From Podochytrium sp. JEL0797 (taxonomy: Eukaryota; Chytridiomycota; Chytridiomycetes; Chytridiales; Chytriomycetaceae): a DNA stretch of 21,952 nucleotides. How positions within the stretch are numbered: position 1 is the first letter of the stretch; each line of letters begins with the position of its first letter. The stretch is from positions 1-21,952 of the forward strand of contig JADGJG010000378.1 of the NCBI GenBank assembly GCA_027596195.1. Direction: 5' to 3'. Shown here one piece after another: positions 9,836 to 18,981 of the stretch. Below the pieces are notes generated by a model. The model was not told the DNA's origin. It worked only from the letters and a program-made list of their open reading frames with translations, and did no database searches. The position numbers were made by a program, and so were the translations under genes.

Positions 9836-12075
9836 ATGAACTCGTCCCTCGACGCCGCCATCGCCGTTCGCCAAAACGCTGAAGAGACAAGGCGCCAAAT
9901 GGCTGCGCTTCTCGACTGGGAAAAGGAAGTCAAAAAGACGAGGCAAAACACGAAGCCACAACAAACACAACAAAAGGCGCTTCCTGCGCCCATCCGAACA
10001 GCTTCGTCTTCGGTCCACGCAAAGAAGGATTACTACGCAAAGTGGGACAAGTTTGACGTGGTAAGTGTTTCGTTGCTCCATCACAACACAAACTAAACAA
10101 ACAAACAATTAAAGGACGCCGAAATCACAAAAGTCGACAACCCCACTCCCTCTCCTTCTTCAACTACCACCCCATCTGCCGCTGCAAACGAATCTACATC
10201 AGAGTCGCAAGAACAACTCGAAATCAGACTCGAAACCTCGCTGATCCAAAAGGAAAAGGGCAACGCTTATTTCAAAAAGGCCGAATACCCAAAGGCCGTC
10301 AAGGCCTATTCGAAATCGCTCAAGCTGAATCCCGGAAATGTGCTTGTCCTTGGGAATAGGTGTGTTTTGCCCGTGGCGTTGAATCCGCGGCAGAATTTGC
10401 CGATTTGGTTTTCTGAACGCCGTTTGCATTTGCATTTCCTCAGGGCCATGACGTACCTCAAGATGAACGAATTCAGTCTGGCCGAGTCGGATTGTACAGC
10501 AGTGCTTGCCCAAGAGCCCAAGAATGTCAAAGCCCTGTGGAGGCGTGGTGTTTCGCGTCGCGAGCTTGGATCGGATTTGGCTGGTGCAAAGAGTGGTATG
10601 AGAGTCAAATGCACTCATTTATTAGCTATTTGCTCATACTGTTTACTCATGCTGTTTGGAAATTTCTTAGATTTGGAAAAGGCACTTGTTCTCGAGCCCA
10701 CCAACACCTCTGTCAAGCAGGAACTTTCCAAGGTTGTGGGGGCCGTGTCTGTCAATGCAAAGGTGATATTGCGTTTTCAGCATTGCATCTCTAACTTTCT
10801 TTACCAGCCAAAGGGGCCAATTCGAAAACGCGTCGAAATTATTGAAGTCGGTGATCCCAAGGCTTACAGAGCTCCTGGCCATGTTGCCGCATCTACAGAT
10901 CTTTCAACGTCTCTTGTTGAGTCCATGGACAGAGTGGAGCCTGCAAAACTCAATTCAACTGGTGGGTTTTGGATTCAGAGTTCCTAGCTTTTTGTTTCTA
11001 CAATCTGTTCTGATTTTCTCTTCTCCAGAGTCCAAGCCACTTGCTTCTCCCATCATTGAACTCGTGGAAGAGCCCACTCTCAAGTCTGGTGCACAACCTG
11101 CCGTGTCAGAGCCAGCAGAAACCAAATCATTTCCTCCAGTGAGAACCCAACAAGCCCCAGTTAAATCTGCATCCCCCACTGTCTCTCCACAAGTTCCAGC
11201 CATCCCCATCAAGAAATCTACAGCTGAGACAAGAGAGTTTCCTCCAGTGAGAAATCAGCCATCTGTTTCCACAACACTAGCAACACCCACCACCCCACTG
11301 GCAGCTGCTGCAAAGCCATTGATTGTTGACCTCTCTGCTATTGAGTCTGTGCTGGTTCCTGCTGCTCAAGAATCTGTGGTCCTTGAGCCTTTGGTTGCCA
11401 AAAAACCCATCAATTCTGTCCCTGTTGCTGTTGCTGCCTCCCCATCACCTGTAAAGCCACCCACCAGCATGTATGAGTTTGAATTGGAGTGGAAGACTCG
11501 CAAGAGCAGTTTGGAAGCTTTGTATTTTTTGATCAAGGTGTGTGTGTTTTTGGTGGGTGTTGGAGGTTCCTCATTAGGTCTGATTTTTTTGACTGGTTTT
11601 AGGCTATTGACCCAACCACATACTGCTCCATTTTCAAAAACTCTTTTGAGACTCAGTATTTGACCAAAATTGTGGAGGTTCTGAAAGCTTTTTATGTTGT
11701 GTGAGTTTGATTTCTGATTTTATGAAGCCAACCCACCCACCGCCCCCCCGATATTTACCTGTCTTCTTTTTTCTTCAAGCCATGAACCTGCTCAACTACT
11801 CTACACCACATTGCAAGGATTGAGCATGGTGGATCGATTTTCCATGAATGTCATGTTTTGCAGTTCCAAGGAGAAGCAAGGTTTGAGCTTTTTTTTGCGC
11901 TTCAATGTTCAGTTTTGTTGGACCGGTGTGGGGTCTCTTTCTAACACATTTTGTTTTTTGGGGAAAAACAGTCATCAAGGAATTGTTTGTTCACTTGGAG
12001 GCAGAGTGGGATCAGGTGGATGGGAAGAGGGAAGATTTGGAGGTGGTGAAGAAGAAGTTTGGGGTCAAAAAATGA
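9836..12075 (+). CDS. RPAP3: RPAP3-like TPR co-chaperone
   Basis: Homologue of RNA polymerase II-associated protein 3, the TPR subunit of the R2TP/PAQosome complex that brings Hsp90 to assembling polymerases, snoRNPs and PIKKs. Nine exons: 9836-10060, 10115-10359, 10444-10595, 10671-10762, 10808-10961, 11029-11537, 11603-11700, 11780-11880, 11972-12075 (1680 nt, 559 residues; human about 665). An N-terminal charged helix (LDWEKEVKKTR, then YYAKWDKFD) precedes three TPRs at about 118-220 (KGNAYFKKAEYPKAVKAYSK; YLKMNEFSLAESDCTAVL; ALWRRGVSRRELG) of the Hsp-clamp type. A Pro/Ser/Thr/Ala-rich linker (about 290-430) contains a repeated PPVR(T/N)Q motif. The RPAP3 C-terminal domain follows from about 432 (MYEFELEWKTRK; SIFKNSFETQYLTKIVEVL; VIKELFVHLEAEW), which binds the RuvBL ATPases. 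AATAAA at 12091 is a possible polyadenylation signal. Confidence 0.93.
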
Positions 12076-12239
12076 GAGATTAATTTAAAAAATAAAAATG
12101 ACATTCCCTATCTTCTGCCAAACATATCTGTTTGTTAATCCTGCACTGGGTGGTGCCATATTTTCCAGGCAAATTGGTATGACCCTGTCTGGCTGTGTGT
12201 TCTTGGTCATTGGGCTTGTTGATTTGGTGCTTGCCATAA

Positions 12240-12434
12240 ATGAGTTTCAACTATCAGAGCAATCATGAAGAATTGTTTATTACTGCAATATCACTGACTT
12301 GCCATGCTTTTGAGGACCTCCTAGCTGAATTCAGCAAGCAATACGAGGCAAAATCTGGCCCCAGTTGCTGCAACAGACCCCCAAAAGTGTCGCTCAAGTC
12401 AAGTGTCCTCTGCCTTCTTCTGTTCTACACCTGA
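12240..12434 (+). CDS. Short unrecognised ORF
   Basis: 64 codons from ATG at 12240. The segment LTCHAFEDLLAEFSKQYEA looks like an amphipathic helix and is reminiscent of the helix before the catalytic domain in Harbinger-type transposases, but it is on the strand opposite to the transposase relic next to it. Probably a fragment or chance. Confidence 0.2.
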   Translation: MSFNYQSNHEELFITAISLTCHAFEDLLAEFSKQYEAKSGPSCCNRPPKVSLKSSVLCLLLFYT

Positions 12435-13601
12435 ACCCCTGACAGCCAGTCAAAATACATGTTGTTCTTCTTCCTGCCCCCCTCCAGTTTCCATTGCTTG
12501 CATGCAAAAGCAGATGAATTGGATGGAATGGAATTTGGATGAAAAACAATTTCCTGGGGTCGTGGAATGAAGGTGAAAACTGTCGGAATTTGTGTAAGTG
12601 TTTGTTGGATGAGGTCAAAACGCGTTTTGTAGGAGGAAAAGCTTTGAGCAAATCAAATTGCCAGAGCTGGTAGCCAGTGTCAGAAAGAAAGAAGCCTTTT
12701 GCAGGGAGGAGTGTTTCGTAAATGTTTTTAGTTGGTGATGAGTGCCAATAATAAGAAGCAAACCTGCAGCAGGGGTGTTTTTCCCAAACCACATGTGATT
12801 GAACAGGGATTTATTACTGCTGCTTCGAGAGTAAAGGGAGAAACGAGATAAAGTGCTTCTGCACATTGACAACAGCTTGCTTGCGACAATACCCCCGTGT
12901 ATATTGGAAGCATGACAATATGCTGGGTGAGTTGTACTTGGCAGGCCATGGCAAGCCGGAAAATTCCTTGCGACTCAAGTTTGCGTTTTTGCAAAAAACT
13001 CAAGACCTTGGCACCTCCTCTTTCTCCAAAAATGAGACACCCACCCACCACTCCTCGTCTCTTTTTCTCGCCATGCCAGCACATGCTCTCCACCCACCAA
13101 GACTCATGCCTTGTCTCCCACCAAAAGCACTCCAGTCCACCTCTCCAGCACACACGCATTTCCAGCCGCTGTTTCTTCCCAAACACTCAACCCCCACGTG
13201 GTCCAGAGGAAGCCAACAAGCGTTGAAGCTCTTGAGGGTGAAGGCTTGAGAAACCTTCTCTGTGAGGAGGCAGGAGAGGGAGAGATGCCAAAGCTAACAG
13301 ACACGAAAGTACTATATTCCTTATAAAGTACACAAAAACTAAAAATAGAAAATCATTCCGAATAAAAGATAGCACTGCAACTTCCAAGATAGCACTCAGA
13401 GTGCAACCCCAATAATAATCGCAGAAAGCGCAGTGCGTTAGGAGTGATTCCTAACAGGTACTGATCAATGTGGACTTTGATGACTTGGAAGGTGTGTTTG
13501 CATTTCCTGGCTTTTGACATACAAAACAGGTTTCCCGCATCATGATAAGAATTTCCTGAGGCAAGGTAGTGCAGCGCACCAGCAACTCGATCATGAATCA
13601 T
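12394..13601 (-). pseudogene. Degraded PIF/Harbinger-type transposase relic
   Basis: No continuous gene, but two minus-strand pieces in family order look like an IS5/Harbinger DDE transposase. The 5' piece (13601-13353) contains RVAGALHYLASGNSYHDAGN, followed by LFCMSKA, resembling the helix-turn-helix part of the family. The 3' piece (12792-12394) contains ETLLPAKGFFLSDTGYQLWQ, resembling the LPxGxxxLxDxGYxL segment around the second catalytic Asp. Between them I find only broken frames and no clear first Asp. No terminal repeats found. Distinct from the Harbinger element at 15342-18681. Alternative: chance resemblance of two short ORFs. Confidence 0.4.
13036..13326 (+). CDS. Ser/Thr/Pro-rich open frame, unrecognised
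   Basis: One frame stays open for 96 codons, with an internal ATG at 13111. It is rich in Ser, Thr, Pro and His, with a more protein-like end (KPTSVEALEGEGLRNLLC). Other frames over the same bases are also open, typical of C-rich non-coding DNA. I cannot identify an upstream exon. Overlaps the transposase relic on the other strand. Confidence 0.15.
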   Translation, partial: DTHPPLLVSFSRHASTCSPPTKTHALSPTKSTPVHLSSTHAFPAAVSSQTLNPHVVQRKPTSVEALEGEGLRNLLCEEAGEGEMPKLTDTKVLYSL

Positions 13602-13737
13602 GAAATGTGCATTGATGCAGAGTGGTGGATCAGAAAGGGATCAGAAAGGTCCCACTGCCAAAAACTAATATGTAAAGATGAATTGGACAAGGCAAACCAA
13701 AACACTAAAGATGGAGTTATCGAAGAAAAATATATAA

Positions 13738-13810
13738 AGCCCAATGCGGGGGTCGAACCCGCAACCTTAAGATTAAGAGTCTTACGCTCTACCGATTGAG
13801 CTAACCGGGC
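13738..13810 (-). tRNA. tRNA-Lys (anticodon CTT), copy 1
   Basis: On the minus strand: acceptor GCCCGGT/ATTGGGC, D arm GCTC-AATCGGTA-GAGC, anticodon stem TAAGA/TCTTA with loop CTCTTAA (anticodon CTT), T arm GCGGG-TTCGACC-CCCGC. Discriminator T. A and B boxes are intact, there is no intron, and a T5 run lies just downstream (13726-13730 complement). The body is identical to the copy at 20881 in the opposite orientation. Confidence 0.95.
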
Positions 13811-14735
13811 ATGTTTTCTTTCGGGGACATAACATAAATAATCATAAAGAGACTCTGGGTTAGGAAAAAAACTTAGCAAAAATGGCCGGCCGTTGCGCGG
13901 GGGGGTTTTTTCCGGCACCCGCCGCCCCCCGTGGCGCTAACCAACGGCCGTGGCTTCTGCCACCCGCCCCGACACCACGCGATGACCCGGGTCGCCCATG
14001 CGCGCTTTGTGTGGAGCCATCAACCGCCAGGGGCTCTCTGGGTGATTGGCACTGAATTGGTAAGTCAATGCCCTGCCTCTGCACCCCCATATCCCTGCCT
14101 TGGAAATACCGCTCTCTGCTCAATAAGACACGGAGATTGGGGCTTGGGGTCGCGCTGGCAGCGTGCCGCGACGGTCCTTTTTGCTCTTTTTCACCCAGAT
14201 CCCCACCAACAACGCCTCGACACCAACCTCTCGAAACGTCAACCCTCTCTCGTATCCCCTCGAAACCCCTCGATTGCTTGCGCTGCGTGCACGATTCGAA
14301 TCCGCGAAAATCACGCAGCCAAGAGCCAACCTCTCGCGCACGGCACCTGCCACGCTCAGTGTCTCTAGGAGCACTGCCTCGTCCGTGACCATGCCCTGCC
14401 TTGCCACCAGTCCATTGTCACATCCGCACCTGCTGCCCCCATCAACTGGCTGTTGGTGGGGGCAAAACTCTGTCAAGTTTCGGTCCCCCACTGGGTCAAG
14501 CGACCAGGTCCTTTATTGGGCCATTCTCGAATGTACATGGGTAGCCCCCCACTGGTGTGGGGGGTGAACAGTTCTTTAGTCCTTGGGGTGATGGCCAAGG
14601 GACCCATTTTCTTTGTCTGGCTTGGAATTTGGGTTTCGTTTTTTTCCATTTTATTTCGGTTTGCACGTTGTTTCGGCATTTATTTTATTATGAGTGTGAC
14701 AGTATTCAATTAAAAGAAGTGAAGAACTCAGGGTT
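13811..14735. other. Gene-poor stretch with GC-rich block and hairpin
   Basis: Several frames are open on both strands, the longest 145 codons (+, 13931-14368) and 123 codons (-, 14120-14491). They overlap and have low-complexity, Arg/Ser/Pro-rich translations without motifs, so I call none. 13880-13990 is very GC-rich and contains an inverted pair GGCCGTTG / CAACGGCC. Confidence 0.4.
14545..14564. repeat. Perfect 8-bp-stem hairpin
   Basis: CCCCCCAC (14545-14552) is followed by the loop TGGT and the exact complement GTGGGGGG (14557-14564). No open gene end or tRNA adjoins it. Confidence 0.8.
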
Positions 14736-14991
14736 AGGGCTAGGGTGAAAGCTTCTCGAAAATCTGGCTGGCCATGTCTACTCAGAGTGCTATTTTGCCC
14801 TCCCTGTGACCCCCTGTGGCAAGAAGCGCAAGGGAAAGAATCAACCAAACCCCGCTCCTCCTATGCCATTGCTTCTGCCTGCTTCTGGTAGCGTGGTTTT
14901 GGCCACTGCAGCTCCTGTTGCTGCCTCAGCTGCCTCATCTCCTCCCTTTGAAGATATGCTCCACAGCTCCAATACTGAGGACTCTGTAGAG
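14736..14991 (+). repeat. Left terminal inverted repeat of outer element
   Basis: Matches the complement of 19862-20139 over its whole length with scattered substitutions and a few indels. Shared blocks include GGTGAAAGC, TCTACTCAGAGT, CTATTTTGCCCTCCCT and a long block around GTTTTGGCCACTGCAGCTCC; the repeat ends at GAGGACTCTGTAGAG. Confidence 0.85.
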
Positions 14992-15341
14992 TGTGATGAT
15001 GATGTAACACGATGGCAGCTTTAATCACCAGCAAGCGGAAATGTACTTCTCTTCAGACTGGTATAGTATGTGGAGGGATAAGGAGGAGAGGATCATGGGC
15101 ACTAAGGCAAATGGGGTAATGACTAGAGCTGAGTTCAAGTGACTCGAAGCAGTGTTAGTTGTGCAAGAAGGGCAAATTATGCAGTCAAACTCCCCACCTT
15201 AAAGCATCATCGTTGATTCAAGCCACACTGACCCTCCTCTTGACCACTCACAACACCTCAATAGAGCAGATTATGGCCAACTCCTCCAAGAAAAGATGCA
15301 GGTCCATGCCTGCTCCCATATTGTGGGAGCCAAATTCAAGA

Positions 15342-15387
15342 GGGGCGTTCAAAGATGAAAAAAATCAAGTTTGAAAAGCGCTTTTCG
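15342..15387 (+). repeat. Left TIR of Harbinger element
   Basis: 46 bp, 7 mismatches to the complement of 18636-18681. The inner part is the perfect palindrome GAAAAGCGCTTTTC (15373-15386). Related GAAAAGCGG and CGCGCG motifs follow up to about 15420. Confidence 0.9.
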
Positions 15388-15449
15388 ATTTTCCCAAAAA
15401 CGCGCGAAAAGCGGTTTTCGACGATTTTTTCTCGCCACCCATTCAAAGT

Positions 15450-16799
15450 TATGCCCACACAAAGCGATCAAAAAGCGCTTCTAGAAGTGCTGGAACAACT
15501 CATTCGACATGGAATCGTGGATGAAGATGATGCAGCATTCAGCAATCTCATTCTCGCTGGCTGTGATGCGGCATATGACGATTCATCCTCTGACTCAGAC
15601 ATGGAGTCATCGGGTTCCTCTGATTCGTCCGACTCTTCGAGTACAGACTAATCTACCAAATCCCGGGGGCATTCTGCTTGGTAATCTGCACTCGAAGCGT
15701 ACCTTCTGTCTGAACCAATCGCCAATATGGCCAAGTTGTTTGAAATCTACGAGATTCTGCAAGCAACGAGATATATGGAGGAGCGGTCCCGCATTCCCAA
15801 GATGCCCGCTGTCCAAAACCTGATCATGCAACTGGAAGATCGCAATTTCCGACGCAGAGCATGTGTGAACAAGCGAAGCTTTGTTCATTTGCTTGAGTTG
15901 ATCAAGGACCGCCCTGTCTTTCACAATGATTCCCGCAATCGTCAAACCCCAGTTTGGGTTCAGCTCCTCGTCGCTTTGGAAAGATACAGGGCTTCTTGTA
16001 CAGGCGTAAGAGACGAATCTGTCGCCCAAAACCTTGGGATTTCAAATGGCACTGTCATATTGTTCACTCAATGCGTTACGGAAGCCATTTATTTGGCCAA
16101 GGATGTTTACATCAAGTGGCCAAACAAGCGCTGTAGGAGTACCATGAGTCAGAAGATGTTCGATGAGTTTGGGTTCGCAGGGTGTATCGGTCATTTGGAC
16201 AGGACTCAAGTCATCTTCTATCAGTGGCCACCAGTCCAAGGAGAACTGTATTGGTGCTACAAAAAGTTCTATGGACTGAGCTTGCAGGCTTGACTTTAAT
16301 TAATTTGGCATTTGTAGATTCTTTGCGATGACACACACCGCATTCTGTGGTCACTGGGTTTCCTGCCTCCATGACGGACTCAAATGTCTTCTCTCGCACG
16401 TCTCTGTTTCAGGAGCCCAAGAAGTGGTTCAGTCCTGGCAAATATGTGTTGACAGATTCTGGGTATCCCGAGACACCAACAACCATCCCACCATATGCTC
16501 GCGGACTGCAGGGTGAACCTATCAACAAAGATTTTAGCGTGCATCACTCAAGTGCGTGAGTCAGGGTGGAGCATGTGAATGGGGTGGTGAAGGGAAGGTG
16601 GCCATCTCTGACCAACTTGCGCCTTGTAACAAACACAACAGAGGATATGGAGCATGCAAATCAAAGGATTACGGTGTGCCTTGTTTTGCACAACTTTTTG
16701 CTTGTGGAGGACGCGTGGACTGAGGATGATGAGTGGTAAGTGGATGACATTTCTGGTGAGGATGAAGATAATAGTTTGGTGGAGAATGAGTTTACTTAG
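15450..16799 (+). pseudogene. PIF/Harbinger DDE transposase, disabled
   Basis: Cut-and-paste transposase of the HARBI1/DDE_Tnp_4 family. From ATG 15450: a helical start, a Ser/Asp-rich acidic linker (15581-15648), the conserved helix-turn-helix region (QTPVWVQLLVALERYRA, VAQNLGISNGTV), then the catalytic core. First Asp is in GHLDRTQV (codon 16198), second in LTDSGYP (codon 16455), Glu in VRVEHVNG (codon 16569); spacing 86 and 38 codons. It ends with a typical VCLVLHNFLL segment and an acidic tail. Damage: TAA at 15649 and 15682, a frameshift at about 16345-16356, TGA at 16557, TAA at 16737. The stops in 16291-16317 lie in a likely 30-nt intron (16288-16317, GC...AG). All three catalytic residues are kept, so inactivation is recent relative to insertion. 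Confidence 0.85.
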
Positions 16800-17288
16800 A
16801 GGTTCATAAATTCCCAAGCCGCCTTGGCCTTAACAAAATCCCCGTTAAAGCCTTGAGCAAGTTTCATAATTGTTTCAAGCTTTTGTTGCTTCCTTGCCAA
16901 TTTGATTTGATTTTCTTGGTCTTCCCTCTTCAGGGCCAACTTTTCCTTCTTGATATCAAGAGCAGCAGATTGATTCTTGGCATTTGAATCTTGGATTTGG
17001 CTCATCACTGCAAGAGATTCTTTCTTTATCTCGCGAAATACAGAAGCAAAATTCAGTCTTCTTCAGAGGACGTGGACTTGACAGCTCATTTTTGATACCG
17101 AAATCGAGAGAAGATCCGTTCTTGCTCTTGCGCGCAGAAGTCTTGTCCATTGGAGCTGTCTTATGCATGTGAGTCTTGGCTGCAGGCTTGACCTTCTTGT
17201 GAGGGGTTGTGCAACTGGAGGCTTGATCAGCCAGCATCAGCTTCAATTTCGGAAGGAAAGGGATCCAAATCCCAATTGTCGATAACAT
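16796..17288 (-). pseudogene. C-terminal part of Harbinger Myb-like partner
   Basis: Two overlapping minus-strand frames: 17288-16956, Lys-rich (HKKVKPAAKTHMHKTAP, SARKSKNGSSLDFG), then 17050-16796 in another frame, a charged coiled-coil helix (ALDIKKEKLALKREDQENQI, LARKQQKLETIMKLAQ) ending AWEFMNL. A frameshift near 17040-17060 separates them and another is likely near 17235, where a third frame reads NWDLDPFPSEIEAD. The Lys/Glu helix followed by a short hydrophobic end matches the C terminus of Myb/SANT-like proteins encoded next to Harbinger transposases. Its TAA stop (16796-16798) overlaps the transposase TAG on the other strand. Confidence 0.55.
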
Positions 17289-17289
17289 A

Positions 17290-18179
17290 ACTATAATATT
17301 GGAGTTGGTGTGTGAGTGTTGGAACTGAATGTGACGATTGAATCAAAGCAAAACAAAATATTCAAACTCTTGAGACCCTTGGCTCTCCTCCTCCCCCTGT
17401 TAGGACTCGAGTCTGAAGGTATGAGAGTAGGAGAGTTGGAAAGAATACAAGACTGGGACTTGTGCCATTAGGAGTTCCAGAGAGAAGTAACAGTTGCAGT
17501 TTCGGCTTGATGTCTGCAAACAAGAGGCCGACCTACAGCAGAGGCAATGGACCATATAATTGGTATACATTGGCCAACCAGATTCAATGATGAAAGAGAC
17601 TCATCTTTCTACACCTAAAGCGTACACTTGGATGCCATCGACAGAACTGCCCCTGTCTTACAAACCACCGAGGACATAGCTTGTGACTTTGAAGATATTG
17701 CATCCCAGAAGGGAGGCATATGGTCAGGATTCGATAAGAACTAAGGGACACAGTGAGATGGTTTGACAATACTGCATGGTTTCGGCAAGACGCTGAAGGG
17801 CAAACCTTACTTGACACTGATCACGTCAAAATGAGGACACACCACCTTTCAAGCCGGACTCGGAGGACCAGCCGTGGAAGTCGCAGCCTGATGGTGGGAA
17901 AAGATGGAAGATTGCAGAAGAATTGAGGGAGGCTCGGCGGAAATTAATCAGGAACGAAATTCCCCAATTAGAGTGATATTTTGCATCTTGCGGGTGCCAA
18001 TAGGGCACGCTTGCGCGCAATAAGAGAGGGAAAGGGCATTAAAATAAATGGCACCAGTCTGATGGAGTGATGTAGAGTGGCACGCGTTGATAAAAGAAAA
18101 AGAATAAATAGAGCCGACTGCCCCCCAGGTTAGAAGGCAGAATCATCCAAAAACTATTTGCTGTAAACTATCTCCCGAT
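17290..18179. other. Unexplained interior of the Harbinger element
   Basis: Lies between the two halves of the Myb-like gene but neither strand gives the expected linker sequence. Short broken frames on the plus strand look protein-like (FKPDSEDQPWKSQPDGG, RWKIAEELREARRKLI at about 17845-17970). This could be another decayed insertion or a long degenerate intron. I found no terminal repeats. Confidence 0.3.
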
Positions 18180-18509
18180 TTATTCAACAGTATCAAAGAG
18201 ACTCTTCACAACGCTCTTGTCCCACTGAGGATTAGGTGTCGACCTCTTATTCATAAACATGGCCAGAGCATGATGTCCATCGGTTTTCGTGAGTTTTTGG
18301 CCGGAAATCATCTTGGTATTAATGCCTGCCCCTCCAGTGATCAAAGTGAAATTGTCGGGAACTTCGAGCCAAGCGAGGATCAATCTGTCCTACTGATCCG
18401 TAGTTTGCACTCTGCAGGGTTTGGCAGAGGAAGTGCGAGTGTGTGCTTTTGGTTTTTTGACAGGCGATGGGCTTGAAGAGTGCTTGTGGGTGGCGGATCG
18501 TTTGGCCAT
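18180..18509 (-). pseudogene. Myb/SANT-like DNA-binding partner, N-terminal part
   Basis: From ATG at 18507-18509: a basic Ser/Lys-rich start (KHSSSPSPVKKPKAHTRTSS), then the helix-rich domain LILAWLEVPDNFTLITGG, KLTKTDGHHALAMFMN, WDKSVVKSLFDTVE. The order W-based helix, variable loop, KLTK...ALA helix, WDKSVVKS helix is typical of the trihelix/Myb-SANT-like proteins that accompany Harbinger transposases and help bind the element ends. An in-frame TAG at 18390-18392 interrupts it just before the domain, and a TAA follows at 18180-18182. Confidence 0.65.
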
Positions 18510-18576
18510 GTACTCTGATGGGTGGCAGAGGCGGTGTGGAGGAGGTGTGGCCTTCAGTGATAGGAAAAGCGTTTTT

Positions 18577-18590
18577 GAAAAGCGCTTTTC
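18577..18590. repeat. Subterminal palindrome of Harbinger element
   Basis: GAAAAGCGCTTTTC, identical to the palindrome in the left TIR (15373-15386) and nearly identical to the one in the right TIR (from 18637). GAAAAGCG half sites occur between them. Such clustered subterminal repeats usually bind transposase or its Myb partner. Confidence 0.75.
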
Positions 18591-18635
18591 AAAAATCGCA
18601 AACGAAAAGCATCCCCCGACCACGCTTTTCCCGAA

Positions 18636-18681
18636 CGAAAAGCGCTTTTTGAACTTGACATTTTTTATCTTTGAGCTCCCC
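18636..18681 (-). repeat. Right TIR of Harbinger element
   Basis: Inverted copy of 15342-15387 (39 of 46 identical). The outer end is CCCC at 18678-18681, followed by TAA. Confidence 0.9.
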
Positions 18682-18981
18682 TAATGGGTTCACTTGCGAG
18701 GTCTACCTGCAGGACACTGAGTTTGTAATTGTCAAGGGAGACCCAGCAGTGTGGAGGTATGAGTGTGCATGCATGCACAATTTTTTGGGCATGCTAATGA
18801 ACAGAAATAGCGGATGCTGGATCAGTTGGTGCTCTTTTGCATCATGCTCAGATCCCAACACTCCCCATTCTACCCCTTTCATTCTATATTTTCTCGCTTC
18901 TTACACCCTGCACAGCTTTTGTGCTTGGGTTGATGTTGATGGGAAGCACTTTCTTCGTTTTTGCTGACTGTTTGACACAAT

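Larger units (their letters stand above)
15342..18681. mobile_element. PIF/Harbinger DNA transposon
   Basis: 3340 bp inserted in the left-arm ORF of the outer element. TIRs are 46 bp, 39 of 46 identical, starting GGGG(C/A)G(T/C)TCAAAGAT. It has the two-gene layout typical of the superfamily: a DDE transposase (+) and a Myb/SANT-like DNA-binding protein (-), transcribed towards each other. Both are disabled. The bases next to the right end are TAA, a typical Harbinger target, but the left end is preceded by AGA, so a matching 3-bp duplication is not seen. The stretch 17290-18180 between the two Myb pieces is unexplained. Confidence 0.85.
14774..18967 (+). pseudogene. Left-arm ORF of outer element, split by insertion
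   Basis: Function unknown. It starts inside the left TIR (possible ATG at 14774 or 14806) with a Lys/Arg then Ala/Ser/Pro-rich segment (VLATAAPVAASAASS, EDMLHSS). After one frameshift near 15005 it continues (HQQAEMYFSSDWYSMWRDKE) with stops at 15140 (TGA) and 15200 (TAA). The Harbinger element then interrupts it at 15342, and it resumes at 18682 (GFTCEVYLQDTEFVIVKGDP). A plausible 48-nt intron follows (18757-18804, GTATGA...GCTAATGAACAG). The end is uncertain (18967 or 19025). No recognised domain. Confidence 0.45.

Noticed and set aside
13569..13799. ORF sharing the segment NAGVEPATLRLRVLRSTD with another ORF at 20892-21122
   Set aside because: The shared part is the translation of the tRNA-Lys gene body, not a protein family.
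13931..14368. 145-codon ORF in the GC-rich block
   Set aside because: Both strands are open, composition is C/G-rich, and there are no motifs; more likely chance.
14731..14746. Telomere-like GGGTTAGGGCTAGGG
   Set aside because: Only one and a half imperfect units, and the sequence is the outer end of a terminal inverted repeat also present at 20139.
17398..17420. TGTTAGGACTCGAG as a copia-type LTR start
   Set aside because: No second copy, primer-binding site or matching LTR end found in the window.
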